In this document: one piece after another, positions 17,407 to 26,908 of the stretch
Position numbering within the stretch: the stretch's first letter is position 1
Layout of the letters: the number at the start of each line of letters is the position of its first letter
Assembly (NCBI GenBank): GCA_958295805.1
Contig: OY282373.1
Coordinates: forward strand, 2,327,001-2,391,000
Length of the DNA stretch: 64,000 bases
Direction: 5' to 3'
Source of the DNA: an uncultured Nitrospirales bacterium
Lineage (GTDB): Bacteria > Nitrospirota > Nitrospiria > Nitrospirales > UBA8639
Made by a program: the position numbers and the translations under genes
The notes under the pieces: generated by a model
What the model saw: only the letters and a program-made list of their open reading frames with translations
Told to the model about the DNA's origin: nothing
Database searches by the model: none

Positions 17407-18255
17407 CTATTCCCGTTCCAATCTCGCACGCGCCAACGGCTCACACAGGGAGGCCACTTGAGATTCTTCAACGTCCCGCACGCCTTGGGCGTCCACGAGT
17501 TTGAGCGTGGGATAAATTCCCCGAAAGACGTCGGGGCCACCGGTTCCCACGTCCTCCTCCGCGGCACTCAGCAACGCTTGCAGCGCCAGGGTGATCGTTT
17601 CGGATTCGGACACGTTTTTGCGAAACCGTTCCTTCACGGTCACGCGGGCGTCCTTTCCACCGGAGCCGACGGCATGATAATCCGTTTCTTCATATTTCCC
17701 GCCGGTGACGTCATATTTGAAAATCCGCCCCGTGTTCTGTTTCACGTCAAACCCGACGAACAAGGGGATCACCACCAGGCCTTGCATGACCATCGGGAAA
17801 TTCGCTTTGACCATGTGCCCCAATCGATTCGCCTTGCCTTCGCAGGACAATGGGACCCCATCCAGTTTTTCATAATGTTCAAGTTCAACGGCAAACAACT
17901 TGGCCATTTCGACGCAGGGTCCGGCCACGCCGGCAATGGCCACCGCGGAATGACTATCCGTTTTGAACACCTTCTCCATTCGACGCGACGCGACTTGATA
18001 CCCCTCGGTCGCCCGTCGATCACCGGCGATGACGACTCCCTCGTCATACTTGATGGCCAACACGGTCGTCCCGTGCGTAAGCTGCGGCAGGATCGTTCGC
18101 TGCACCTCATCCGCGGACCACGTCTTCGGTCCATCTGTCCCCCACCGTGCAGCCGGCATCAGTTCCGGTCTCGCGTGAGCAATAAAATCAAAAAAACTCG
18201 AACACTGGCTCATTGGCACGTCTGCTCTGGTCCATTCCATACGCAATCGTCTCAT
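17407..18255 (-). CDS. prcB: 20S proteasome subunit beta (catalytic)
   Basis: 282 residues with a 62-residue propeptide; the motif LTHGTTVLAIKY places the mature N-terminal nucleophile at Thr63, exposed by autocleavage after HG. The Lys of the catalytic centre lies about 33 residues later within YQVASRRMEKVF, and the Asp (AGDRRAT) is present. Start uncertain: ATGs at codons 1, 6 and 15 all lack a clear ribosome site. Only 36 bp separate it from dop, where pup is found in many other organisms; no such gene fits here. Confidence 0.94.
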   Translation of the reverse strand: MRRLRMEWTRADVPMSQCSSFFDFIAHARPELMPAARWGTDGPKTWSADEVQRTILPQLTHGTTVLAIKYDEGVVIAGDRRATEGYQVASRRMEKVFKTDSHSAVAIAGVAGPCVEMAKLFAVELEHYEKLDGVPLSCEGKANRLGHMVKANFPMVMQGLVVIPLFVGFDVKQNTGRIFKYDVTGGKYEETDYHAVGSGGKDARVTVKERFRKNVSESETITLALQALLSAAEEDVGTGGPDVFRGIYPTLKLVDAQGVRDVEESQVASLCEPLARARLERE

Positions 18256-18291
18256 CGTTACGGCGTTCGGCTTCTCGTCAACCGATCTTTT

Positions 18292-19767
18292 TTACACCGA
18301 CAATCGGTTGAGCAGTTGTTGTGCCGTGTCTACGCCTTCCAATACGTCATTGGTCAAATCCTGGGTTCCCCGCCACGGGTCCATCAACGGGACTCGTTTG
18401 ACGGAAGCGTCTCCCACGTCAAACAACAGGGAGGTCCAGCTCGCCCCGTAGATTTGACGAGAAAATTTCTGCAAGCAGGCGCCACGGAAAAAGGCTCGTG
18501 TGTTACGCGGGGCGTGAAATTCCGCGCTCGCCACGTCTGCATCATCCAGCAACCGCTCAATGCGTCTGCTGCGTTCGAGCGTATAGTAGAGTCCTTTGTC
18601 CGGTCGAACGTCGTGGTATTGCAAATCCACCAGGGCCACGCGCGGATCATCCCATCCACAGCCCTTCCGATCCACGTACGATTCAATCAGTTGCTTTTTG
18701 GCCACCCAGTCAAGTTCATGGACCAACCGCATGGCGTCGCGTTCAAGTGTATCCAGAACGGTTTCCCATCTCACCAGAATATCCTTGGTCGCGGGAGACA
18801 ATTCACGACACGCGTAGAAATCGTGTGCGGCCCGGAGGTAGGCGCGCTGGATGGCAATCGCATTGGTCACGCCTCCATCCGACAACTTCAGGTCCGCCCG
18901 CATGGTCAGGTCACGGGAGACGCTCTTGATCGCCGTCACCGGATTATCCAGGACAATGGAGGGAATCGCTGCCCCCTCGTCCAACATGTGCGTGATGATC
19001 GCCGTGGTCCCGACTTTCAAGTACGTGGACAATTCCGCCATGTTGGCGTCACCCACGATGACGTGCAGGCGTCGAAATCGAGAAGCCTCCGCGTGTGGCT
19101 CATCACGTGTATTGACCAGGGGCCGCTTGACCATCGTGTTGAGATCAGCCACGCATTCAAAAAAGTCCGCACGTTGAGAAATTTGATACTCCACGGGAGA
19201 CGTCCCGTTCTCAGCGCCGACTTTTCCGGCCCCGGCGAAGATGAGACGAGAAACAAAAAACGGCACCAACGCCTGAATTATCACGTCGAAGGGCACCGAG
19301 CGGGCCATTAAATAATTCTCATGGTACCCGTAACTGTTCCCTTTCCCATCGGAATTATTTTTGTACACCACGTACACGTTTCCCCCTGCCGCCCGATTCA
19401 TGGCTTCCAGGCATTTGGCGGCAATCCGCTCACCCGCGCGCTCATACGCGACCAGTTCTCGTGCATGACTACATTCGGGAGTCGAATACTCAGGATGGGC
19501 ACCGTCGACGTACAGTCGGCCGGCGTTCGTCAGCAGTTTGTTGACGACGCGATTATACTCCGGTCCCGGGCGTTCACGTTCACCCTCGACCTCAAACCCC
19601 CGAGCGTCCACCAGAGGGTTCTCGTTTTCGTAGTCCCAAATGGCCCGGGGAGCAGGGAGCACGGGATAATAACTGATCAGTTGGAGAGCATGGTCAACGG
19701 CGTCGGAGGCGTGCCCCTGACGCGAGGCAATGCCGAATTCCGTTTCCGTCCCGATAATACGTTGCAC
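18292..19767 (-). CDS. dop: deamidase/depupylase Dop
   Basis: 491 residues, a PafA homologue that deamidates Pup ending in Gln and removes Pup from substrates. Features: RIIGTETEFGIAS start, HPEYSTPECSHARE, NNSDGKGNSYGYHENY, VNTRDEPHAEASRFRRLH and the end block LMDPWRGTQ. Its start is a GTG with no good ribosome site. Presence of Dop suggests either that the Pup used ends in Gln or that Dop serves as depupylase only. 28 bp from mpa. Confidence 0.92.
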   Translation of the reverse strand: MQRIIGTETEFGIASRQGHASDAVDHALQLISYYPVLPAPRAIWDYENENPLVDARGFEVEGERERPGPEYNRVVNKLLTNAGRLYVDGAHPEYSTPECSHARELVAYERAGERIAAKCLEAMNRAAGGNVYVVYKNNSDGKGNSYGYHENYLMARSVPFDVIIQALVPFFVSRLIFAGAGKVGAENGTSPVEYQISQRADFFECVADLNTMVKRPLVNTRDEPHAEASRFRRLHVIVGDANMAELSTYLKVGTTAIITHMLDEGAAIPSIVLDNPVTAIKSVSRDLTMRADLKLSDGGVTNAIAIQRAYLRAAHDFYACRELSPATKDILVRWETVLDTLERDAMRLVHELDWVAKKQLIESYVDRKGCGWDDPRVALVDLQYHDVRPDKGLYYTLERSRRIERLLDDADVASAEFHAPRNTRAFFRGACLQKFSRQIYGASWTSLLFDVGDASVKRVPLMDPWRGTQDLTNDVLEGVDTAQQLLNRLSV

Positions 19768-19795
19768 GGCCGCCCCATTGCATTGAGAACGCAGG

Positions 19796-21475
19796 TTACA
19801 CGTAATGACCCGCGTTCACAGTTTCAATTTCTCGCGCTTCTTCCGATCCGGGCGTGAGGGTTCGAACGTGGACGATCTTTTCGCCTTTTTTCCCGGCGAT
19901 ACGGGCCCAATCATCAGGGTTCGTCGTATTGGGAAGATCTTCATGCGCCTTGAATTCGTGCCGGACGGCGGACAACAGGTCTTCTTCTTTCAAGCCTTTT
20001 TCCCCCGTGTGAATGGCTCGCTTCACGGCGGCCTTTTTCGCTCGTGACACCACCCCTTCGATCAACGCGCCGCTGGAAAGGTCCTTAAAGTACACGGTCT
20101 CTTTTTCTCCGTTGGCATAGGTGACTTCGAGGAACTTATTTTCGTCCGATCGGGCATACATGGCCTCCACCGTGACGTCAATAAGATGGGCGGCCACCGC
20201 CTTGGGATCCTGATCGCGCCGATCAAGTTCTTCCTTGGCAAACGGCAGCGTGCTCGTGAGGTATTTGGAAAAAATATCCCGAGCACCGCGTGGGTCCGGT
20301 CTGGGAATTTTGACCTTGACGTCCAACCGTCCGGGTCTCAGGACCGCCGGATCAATGAGATCCTGTCGATTGCTCGCCCCGATCACGATCACGTGTTCGA
20401 GTTTTTCGACTCCATCAATTTCGGCCAGAAACTGAGGCACGATGGTGGACTCAACGTCGGACGAAATTCCCGACCCGCGCGTCCGGAACAACGAGTCCAT
20501 TTCGTCGAAAAAGACGACCACCGGATTGCCCGTGGCCGCCTTGTCTCGTGCTTTCGCGAAGACTTCTCTGATGTGCCGTTCGGATTCGCCGACGTATTTA
20601 TTCAACAATTCCGGCCCCTTCACGTGCAGAAAATAACTTCGGACTTCCTTGCCGGATAAATGGCCCAATTTTTTGGAAATGGAATGGGCAACGGCCTTGG
20701 CTATCATCGTCTTTCCACAGCCGGGAGGCCCATATAACAGGATGCCTTTTGGAGGAACGAGATGATGTTCCTTGAAAAGATCGGGATGTAAAAAAGGCAA
20801 CTCCACGGCATCGGTCACTTGTTCCACTTCTTTTTCCAACCCGCCGACGTCCTCATATCGCACGTCAGGCACTTCTTCTATCACCAACTCTCCGATTTCG
20901 GCCTTGGGGAGTTTCTCAATGACGTACCCGGATCGCCCGTCATAAAGAAGATGGTCGCCCACGTTGAGACGCTCACGGAGCAACGGCTCGCTCAGTTCCA
21001 CGACTCGCTCTTCATCATGGTGCAACCGAATCAGTGCCCGGGTTCCGTCAAGCCGATCTTTCAACGTCACCACTTGTCCCTGGGGATCAAAGCCGCGCGC
21101 TTCAATGACGTTGAAGGCTTCATTCACGATCACTTCCTGCCCTTTTCGTAAACTCAGGCTATCCACGGAGCTATGCACGCTGACGCGCATTTTTCTTCCG
21201 GAGACGTAGACGTTCGCACTCTGATCGTCGTTCAGACTACAGAAGAGCGCGTAAGAAGACGGCGGGGCAGTCAGTTTGGCGATTTCGTCGCGGAGTTGTT
21301 CAATGTGGGATTTGGCTTCCTGGAGACTGGCCGTCAGCCGTTCGTTCTGTTTTTGCGATTGCTGCAACTTCACGCGGGTCTCATAGAGATTCCGCATTTG
21401 ATGTTCGAGGGATTGAAGTTCCCCGCGCAGCTTATCTATTTCCCGATGATACTCTTCGGATTTTCTCAATCCCAT
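19796..21475 (-). CDS. mpa: proteasome-associated AAA ATPase Mpa/ARC
   Basis: 559 residues from an ATG behind TTGAGGGAAG. Order: N-terminal coiled coil (about 1-60) that binds Pup, OB interdomain (about 75-210), AAA module with Walker A GPPGCGKTMIAKAV, Walker B VVFFDEMDSLF and arginine-finger region RPGRLDVKVKI. The C-terminus is GHYV, which keeps the penultimate Tyr needed to dock on the alpha ring. It unfolds pupylated proteins and feeds them to PrcAB. Confidence 0.94.
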   Translation of the reverse strand: MGLRKSEEYHREIDKLRGELQSLEHQMRNLYETRVKLQQSQKQNERLTASLQEAKSHIEQLRDEIAKLTAPPSSYALFCSLNDDQSANVYVSGRKMRVSVHSSVDSLSLRKGQEVIVNEAFNVIEARGFDPQGQVVTLKDRLDGTRALIRLHHDEERVVELSEPLLRERLNVGDHLLYDGRSGYVIEKLPKAEIGELVIEEVPDVRYEDVGGLEKEVEQVTDAVELPFLHPDLFKEHHLVPPKGILLYGPPGCGKTMIAKAVAHSISKKLGHLSGKEVRSYFLHVKGPELLNKYVGESERHIREVFAKARDKAATGNPVVVFFDEMDSLFRTRGSGISSDVESTIVPQFLAEIDGVEKLEHVIVIGASNRQDLIDPAVLRPGRLDVKVKIPRPDPRGARDIFSKYLTSTLPFAKEELDRRDQDPKAVAAHLIDVTVEAMYARSDENKFLEVTYANGEKETVYFKDLSSGALIEGVVSRAKKAAVKRAIHTGEKGLKEEDLLSAVRHEFKAHEDLPNTTNPDDWARIAGKKGEKIVHVRTLTPGSEEAREIETVNAGHYV

Positions 21476-21549
21476 CGGATCTTCCCTCAAGAGACAAGGA
21501 ATTCTAACACTGGTTTCTGTTTTTGAAAAGGGTGACAATCACGGTGTTC

Positions 21550-22188
21550 TCATGGACAATTTGCCCGAAGTTTCGTCACGTAATGCTTAACGGCCTCACG
21601 CGGAACAGGCGACCGGAAGATGGAAGAAATGACCGCCACGCCATACGCGCCGACTTCCATGACTTCGTCCACGCGAGCAAGCGTGACCCCACCAATGGCA
21701 TACACGGGAACGTGACAGCGCCGGCAAGCGTCTCGAAGCGCACCGACGCCTAACGGGGGGCCATATTTCCGTTTGGATGGGGTTTCATAAATGGGTCCGA
21801 GCACGACAAAATCCGCGCCGTCTGTTTCACTTCGGATCGCTTCTTCCTGGGAATGGACGGATTGTCCAATGAAAAAGTCCGGTCCCAGACACTTCCTCGC
21901 CTCTTTGACTGGCATACTGTCCGATCGAAGATGCACGCCGGCCGTTTGCGTGGCCAAGACCAGATCAACGCGGTCATTGATGAAACATGGGACTTGGAAG
22001 GGACGCGCCACGCGCTGAATCTCACGCACGAGACTGAGCAGTTCTCGCGTGCCAAGGTCTTTTTCCCGAATCTGGAGCATCAGTCCCGGTTCAGACGTGA
22101 TGTCCTGGAGGATTTGCTGGAATCGGTCCTCACCGGTCTGATGTCGATCTGTGACGACGTACACAGGAGGAAGTTGAGGCCTTGTCAC
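21550..22188 (-). CDS. thiE: thiamine-phosphate synthase
   Basis: 212-residue TIM barrel joining HMP-PP and thiazole phosphate to give thiamine phosphate. Recognised by VYVVTDR, LQIREKDL, FINDRVDLVLATQTAGVHL, DFVVLGPIYETPSK and IGGV segments; these carry the pyrophosphate and Mg ligands. Start is GTG with AGGAGGAAG-like purines nearby. Sits between mpa and thiG, all co-directional. Confidence 0.92.
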   Translation of the reverse strand: MTRPQLPPVYVVTDRHQTGEDRFQQILQDITSEPGLMLQIREKDLGTRELLSLVREIQRVARPFQVPCFINDRVDLVLATQTAGVHLRSDSMPVKEARKCLGPDFFIGQSVHSQEEAIRSETDGADFVVLGPIYETPSKRKYGPPLGVGALRDACRRCHVPVYAIGGVTLARVDEVMEVGAYGVAVISSIFRSPVPREAVKHYVTKLRANCP

Positions 22189-22231
22189 AAAAAAAGACGG
22201 AACGCAGATGGATGGGGTTGGTACCCTTTGC

Positions 22232-23005
22232 CTACAACATGCCTTCGATCGGACTGCTCGCCGAGGCGTGGAGTTTTCGGGGAATGCGACCCGCTTGAAA
22301 CGCCAATCGTCCGGCTTCTACGGCGTACTTCATGGCTTCAGCCATGACAAGCGGGTGTTGTGCGCCCGCAATCGCGGTATTCATCAAGACCGCGTCCGCT
22401 CCATATTCCATTGCCAACGCCGCGTCTGAGGCCGTCCCAACTCCGGCATCAACGATGATCGGAACGTTGACGGTGTCGAGGATGATTTTCAAGTTGTACG
22501 GATTGCGTATCCCTAACCCTGACCCAATAGGAGCCGCTAAGGGCATCACGGCCGGGCATCCAATATCCACGAGCTTTTGGGCCACGATAGGGTCGTCGTT
22601 GGTATAGGGCAACACCACGAACCCTTCCTTCACCAGGATTTTGGCTGCTTCAATGAGACCGGCGGTATCAGGGAAGAGCGTTCGTTCATCGCCGATTACC
22701 TCGAGTTTCACCAGATCCGACACTCCGGCCGCCCGGGCTAATCGGGCATAGCGTACCGCATCATCCACCGTGTAACATCCCGCCGTATTGGGAAGAATGG
22801 TGTACGTCTTGGGGTCAAGATAATCGAGCAGATTCTCGGAATGTCTGTCGGTAATATTGACTCGACGAACGGCCACGGTGACGACCTCGGCCCCGGAGGC
22901 TTCAATGGCTTTCTGCGTCTCAAGAAAATCCTTATATTTTCCGGTCCCGACCCACAAGCGAGAATGAAACGTTCGGCCGGCTATGGTCAAAATATCGCCA
23001 CCCAT
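22232..23005 (-). CDS. thiG: thiazole synthase
   Basis: 257 residues. TIM-barrel enzyme that builds the thiazole ring from DXP, dehydroglycine or iminoglycine and sulfur delivered by ThiS thiocarboxylate. Shows [16 protein letters not shown] near the start, the active-site Lys in LVKLEVIGD, and the phosphate-binding [20 protein letters not shown] segment. The ATG at 23005 with GGAG five bases before is preferred to one 7 codons upstream. Confidence 0.94.
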   Translation of the reverse strand: MGGDILTIAGRTFHSRLWVGTGKYKDFLETQKAIEASGAEVVTVAVRRVNITDRHSENLLDYLDPKTYTILPNTAGCYTVDDAVRYARLARAAGVSDLVKLEVIGDERTLFPDTAGLIEAAKILVKEGFVVLPYTNDDPIVAQKLVDIGCPAVMPLAAPIGSGLGIRNPYNLKIILDTVNVPIIVDAGVGTASDAALAMEYGADAVLMNTAIAGAQHPLVMAEAMKYAVEAGRLAFQAGRIPRKLHASASSPIEGML

Positions 23006-23056
23006 GTTTTCTCCATCTCTTCCCATCGAAGGCGAAGTCCGTTCAACTCTTGCTTC

Positions 23057-23266
23057 TTAAGAAACGGTGCCGCCTCCGATAAAACTCATGATTTCAACGC
23101 GGTCACCTTCGTTCAGCAGCCGACCGTCAAAATCCTGCTTATCCAGAATCTCCAGATTGACTTCCACCGCCACTTTCCTGGCAGTCAGTTGTAATGCTTC
23201 CAGGAGTCCCGTGACGGTGGTCCCTTCGGACACGTCACGCGGTTGACCATTGACGTGAATATCCAT
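23057..23266 (-). CDS. thiS: sulfur carrier protein ThiS (C-terminally extended)
   Basis: 69-residue ubiquitin-like sulfur carrier. Recognised by length, position 5' of thiG, VNGQPRDV at the start and LNEGDRVEIMSFIGGG at the end. The frame continues with TVS after the glycines, whereas ThiS normally ends exactly at Gly-Gly so that it can be adenylated and thiocarboxylated. Either a protease trims it or the stop is misplaced by a sequence error. No thiF is present in the window. Confidence 0.88.
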   Translation of the reverse strand: MDIHVNGQPRDVSEGTTVTGLLEALQLTARKVAVEVNLEILDKQDFDGRLLNEGDRVEIMSFIGGGTVS

Positions 23267-23475
23267 ACATGTGTTAGCTCGGAAAACGTGCCGTCCTTCC
23301 GCCGTACCCCATTCAAAGTCCCATGTTCGCCAATCAGGTGGATCATCCTACGAGAGCATCTCAAGCCTTGTCAATTTGGGAACGGGATCGCGTCAAAAGG
23401 CTCCCTATCATCTCCAGTCGCAATCTTCTACAATTGGAACCTTATCTTCTGACGCTCTGACGCGACCGAAGTTTT

Positions 23476-23952
23476 ATGCCCCACGACGTGAACAGCAAAC
23501 TCGCGAATCTCTTTTTGGCCATGGCAGCGTCGTTGCAAAGCAATGGAGCAAATTCCTATCGGGTTCGCGCCTATAAGCGAGCGGCCGACACCATTGCTCA
23601 CATGGAGAATCCCGTGACCGAACTCATCGATAACGGCGACATTCAAACCCTTCCAGGTATTGGAAAAGACCTTGCGACTAAAATCCATGAATACTTGGCC
23701 ACGGGGACCATCCAAGCCTACGAAGAGTTAAAAACGCCCCTGCCGCCGGACGTTCGTCCATGGGCCGCTTTGCCCGGCTTGTCCGAGCCCATTGTTCATG
23801 AGTTGTATTATCGATTAGGCATTCAGACGCTCGATGATCTCGAAATCCTCGCCCGTTCTCACATGCTGAGAACGCGACCCGGAGTCACCGTGACCGCGGA
23901 AGAACTGCTTGCAGCCATTCAACGTTTACGGATACGTCCCCCGATTCATTGA
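23476..23952 (+). CDS. helix-hairpin-helix protein, PolX N-terminal-like
   Basis: 158 residues. It matches the 8-kDa lyase/HhH region of family X DNA polymerases: LANLFLAMAASLQSNGANSYRVRAY is the classical start, followed by the first hairpin TLPGIGKDLATKIHEYLATG and a second, weaker one (ALPGLSEPIVHELYYRLG). The nucleotidyl-transferase and PHP domains of PolX are absent, so it is a stand-alone DNA-binding module. Role unknown; DNA repair is possible. Confidence 0.75.
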   Translation: MPHDVNSKLANLFLAMAASLQSNGANSYRVRAYKRAADTIAHMENPVTELIDNGDIQTLPGIGKDLATKIHEYLATGTIQAYEELKTPLPPDVRPWAALPGLSEPIVHELYYRLGIQTLDDLEILARSHMLRTRPGVTVTAEELLAAIQRLRIRPPIH

Positions 23953-24041
23953 CCAATCGTCGAAGCCTTTGATACTGTCCCCTGCACTCTTGAACGAAAC
24001 GCGCCCACACGCAAACCAAGCAAACAAGGAACAACCGAAAC

Positions 24042-24278
24042 ATGATGATATCGGCATTTGTCATGATTGACGTGGCAGGAGACCACACGAAAAGTGCTTT
24101 CAAGACCATCACCCGAATTCCCGGGGTAAAAACCGTTCACGCCGTCACCGGACCCTATGATCTGGTGGTCCAGATTGAGGCGGAGACGGTGGAACTCCTC
24201 AATGAATTGGTCCTGTCACGCATACGCGGCGTGGACGGCGTGACCAAAACCACCACCGCGATCGTGTTAAATCTGTAA
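24042..24278 (+). CDS. stand-alone Lrp/AsnC ligand-binding (RAM) domain protein
   Basis: 78 residues that comprise just the RAM (SAM) effector domain: ISAFVMIDV, the turn FKTITRIPGVKTVHAVTGPYD, and RGVDGVTKTTTAIVL. The DNA-binding half of Lrp regulators is missing. Such free RAM proteins form dimers and higher rings and may sense amino acids or tune Lrp relatives by mixing. Purine-rich stretch before the ATGATG start. Confidence 0.85.
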   Translation: MMISAFVMIDVAGDHTKSAFKTITRIPGVKTVHAVTGPYDLVVQIEAETVELLNELVLSRIRGVDGVTKTTTAIVLNL

Positions 24279-24294
24279 CTCGCCTGTCTCCGCC

Positions 24295-25611
24295 TTATGA
24301 CAGGGGGCGCAGGTCTTTAAACACGTTCCAGGTCTTGAGCAATTCAATGGCTTTTTGAAGCTGCACGTCCTTTTTCATGAATTCCGCTTCAATATCTTCC
24401 TTCTTCTTTTTCTCTTGATGACCGTCTGACCGTTCATTGTCTGCTGACGAAGCGGCGTCACCTCCTGATGGTCGGGAAGCTGCGTCCTTTGTCTCCTGAT
24501 CCACGGTCGGGGGTTTCGGCTCTACCACAATGTCGGGCTTGACTCCGACGGAATGGATTGATTCTCCGCGGGGCGTATAGTATTTAGCCGTCGTGAGTCG
24601 AAGCCCTGACCCATCCGACAACGGAAGAATCGTTTGAACGGAGCCTTTGCCAAACGTCGTCTTTCCCACGATCACGGCCTTCCCCCAATCCTGCATGGCT
24701 GCCGCAACAATTTCCGACGCGCTGGCGGAGCCCTGGTTCACTAAGACAATCATGGGGTATTCCGGAGGAGGCGTCGTCCCTCGAGCCCGATATTCATCTT
24801 TCTGACCATCTCGCCCCTTGATCGACACGACTAATTGGTCCGACGTCAAGAAGTGTTCGGACACCCCGACCGCAGCGGACAATAACCCTCCCGGATTATT
24901 CCGTAAATCCAAAATGAGCCCGTGGATGCCTTGATCGTGCAACGCGACTAATTCGACGCCCAGATCGTCGGGCGTGGATTCCTGGAACTGAGAAATCCGC
25001 ACGTATCCGACGTGCTCGTCAATGACCCGTGAGCGGACGCTGCGAATCTTGATGATATCCCGAGTCAACGTGAAGGTCAGCGGGCCTTGGGCACCTTTTC
25101 GCTCAACCGTGAGTGTGACGTCCGTCCCTTTGGGTCCCCGCATCCGTTGCACCGCTTCCATCAGCGTCAGGTCTTTTGTCGGCGTCTCATCGACTTTTGC
25201 AATGACGTCACCGGATTCTATGCCTGCCGCGTACGCGGGCGTGCCTTCAATCGGAGCAATAACGATCACCAGATGGTCTTTGATCCCGATTTGGATGCCT
25301 AATCCGCCGAATTCTCCCTTGGTTTCCACCTGCATTTCTTTATACATGTCCGGGGTCATGTAAGAAGAATGAGCATCCAACGTTTTAAGCATACCGCGAA
25401 CGGCGCCATGGACCAGATTTTTGGTCTCCGTTTCTTCGACGTAACTTTTCTTCACCTGCGTGAGGACTTCCGCAAAAATTTTGAGTTCTTCATAGGACTC
25501 ACTGGCATAACCCGTCTTTTCTAATCCCTTTCCGATGACCACTCCCAGAACCAATACGCCCAGCACAATAAGTCCCGACGCCCACGTTGTCGAAAGTCGT
25601 TCTTTTTCCAT
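24295..25611 (-). CDS. ctpA: S41 C-terminal processing peptidase
   Basis: 438-residue periplasmic protease. Signal anchor (about 9-27), PDZ domain around GLGIQIGIKDHLVIVIAPIE, tail-specific protease domain with the Ser of NQGSASASEI and the Lys of VGKTTFGKGSVQ as dyad. A Lys/Glu-rich low-complexity stretch near the C-terminus (EKKKKEDIEAEFMKKD) follows. Downstream of envC and ftsX; coupling of a Ctp protease with EnvC is common and fits control of peptidoglycan hydrolysis. Confidence 0.92.
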   Translation of the reverse strand: MEKERLSTTWASGLIVLGVLVLGVVIGKGLEKTGYASESYEELKIFAEVLTQVKKSYVEETETKNLVHGAVRGMLKTLDAHSSYMTPDMYKEMQVETKGEFGGLGIQIGIKDHLVIVIAPIEGTPAYAAGIESGDVIAKVDETPTKDLTLMEAVQRMRGPKGTDVTLTVERKGAQGPLTFTLTRDIIKIRSVRSRVIDEHVGYVRISQFQESTPDDLGVELVALHDQGIHGLILDLRNNPGGLLSAAVGVSEHFLTSDQLVVSIKGRDGQKDEYRARGTTPPPEYPMIVLVNQGSASASEIVAAAMQDWGKAVIVGKTTFGKGSVQTILPLSDGSGLRLTTAKYYTPRGESIHSVGVKPDIVVEPKPPTVDQETKDAASRPSGGDAASSADNERSDGHQEKKKKEDIEAEFMKKDVQLQKAIELLKTWNVFKDLRPLS

Positions 25612-25741
25612 TTTGCAATCCTGATTCGTTAGAAAAATGATGATAATCGCGGATGATTGATTCGCATCGTGCCGCGCAGTCTCCCACCGTGACGAACAAC
25701 CACCCGGGGCAACCGCACATGAGGACTGATTACCACGTCAT

Positions 25742-26908
25742 TCATCGCTTCGCAAACCAGCCCACCGGGTTCACGGCTCTCGTTCCTTTGCGCAGTTCAA
25801 AGTACAAGATGGTTTTATCGGTTAATCCGAAGGATCCGGTTTCCCCAAGGACGGCGCCTTTGGCAACCGCGTCCCCTTCCCGCACCGATAATTGAGACGC
25901 ATGGGCATACAATGTAAAGTAATTCCTTCCGTGATCCAGAATCACGACGAGGCCATAGCCTTTGAGCCAATCCGCGTAGACCACCTCTCCATCCGACACG
26001 GCGTGGATCGCACTGCCTTCGCGCGTGGCAATTTCAATCCCTTTCCTGTCAATATACGTATCGAACGTCGGGTGCCGTTGCCGTCCAAAAGTCCCCACGA
26101 GATCACCTTCAGCGGGCCAGACCAACGTGCCTTTCTTGAACGGCGCGGATCGCCCGGACGGATGACTTCGCTGCTCCAGTTCTCTGAGTAAGGATTCTTT
26201 GCGATGCTCGGCCCGTTGAAGCGTTGAGAGCGCGTGTTCATGGGATCGCGTCTCTCGTTGCAAACTGGTTAAGACCTCCCGCTTTTTGGTCTTGATTCCC
26301 TTCATCACGTTTAATTTCTTGTCAATTCGTTTCTTCTTTTCCAACAACGCTTGACGGGCGTTCGCCTGTTGCTCGTGCAGTCGTTCAATCTCCGTCAAAT
26401 CGCGTTGTTCCTGCTCAAATACTTGACGCTCCCGCGTCACGAGGGCGGAAAGATACAAGACCCGACGTTCAAATTGCGCATACGAATCGGACGTCACGAG
26501 TGGTTGAAACCAGCCGGCCTGGCCGTCCATATAAAGGCGTCTCAACCGCGTTTCAATCATGGTTTTCCGATCATCCATCTGGGATTGAAGCGCGCTTCCT
26601 TGCGTGACTATTTTTTCAAGTTCTTGCTCAATTTGCTGTAACTCACGAGTGATGGTCGATGCGTCCCGTCGTTCCTTGTGATATTGACGATCCAACCGTT
26701 CAATCGATTGCAGGACCGCGTCCCGTTTTTTCTGAGATCGATCACGTTGTTTCCTGGTTTTCCGGATGTCCTGTTTTAACTGTTCAAGGGTATGTTTTTC
26801 TTTTTCAATTTTTTCCCGGAGGGAGGATTGGCCCCATACCCATGCAGGCGCACAGGCAAGGAGTCCCACCCACGTCCCTAGAACCGCCACGAAGACCACG
26901 TGCCTCAT
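25742..26908 (-). CDS. envC: murein hydrolase activator EnvC
   Basis: 388 residues. Signal peptide (MRHVVFVAVLGTWVGLLACA...), a long coiled coil (about 25-260) and a C-terminal LytM domain. The zinc site is degenerate: KGIEIATREG stands where an HxxxD-type element is needed, so it should activate amidases and not cut itself. The ATG overlaps the ftsX stop (ATGA), consistent with the known FtsEX-EnvC partnership at the division site. Confidence 0.9.
   Translation of the reverse strand: MRHVVFVAVLGTWVGLLACAPAWVWGQSSLREKIEKEKHTLEQLKQDIRKTRKQRDRSQKKRDAVLQSIERLDRQYHKERRDASTITRELQQIEQELEKIVTQGSALQSQMDDRKTMIETRLRRLYMDGQAGWFQPLVTSDSYAQFERRVLYLSALVTRERQVFEQEQRDLTEIERLHEQQANARQALLEKKKRIDKKLNVMKGIKTKKREVLTSLQRETRSHEHALSTLQRAEHRKESLLRELEQRSHPSGRSAPFKKGTLVWPAEGDLVGTFGRQRHPTFDTYIDRKGIEIATREGSAIHAVSDGEVVYADWLKGYGLVVILDHGRNYFTLYAHASQLSVREGDAVAKGAVLGETGSFGLTDKTILYFELRKGTRAVNPVGWFAKR

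Noticed and set aside
23267-23475. Possible TPP riboswitch upstream of thiS
   Set aside because: The minus strand has scattered GAGATG and CCTGAT strings but no CUGAGA...ACCUGAUC...GCGNAGGGA arrangement in correct order and spacing.
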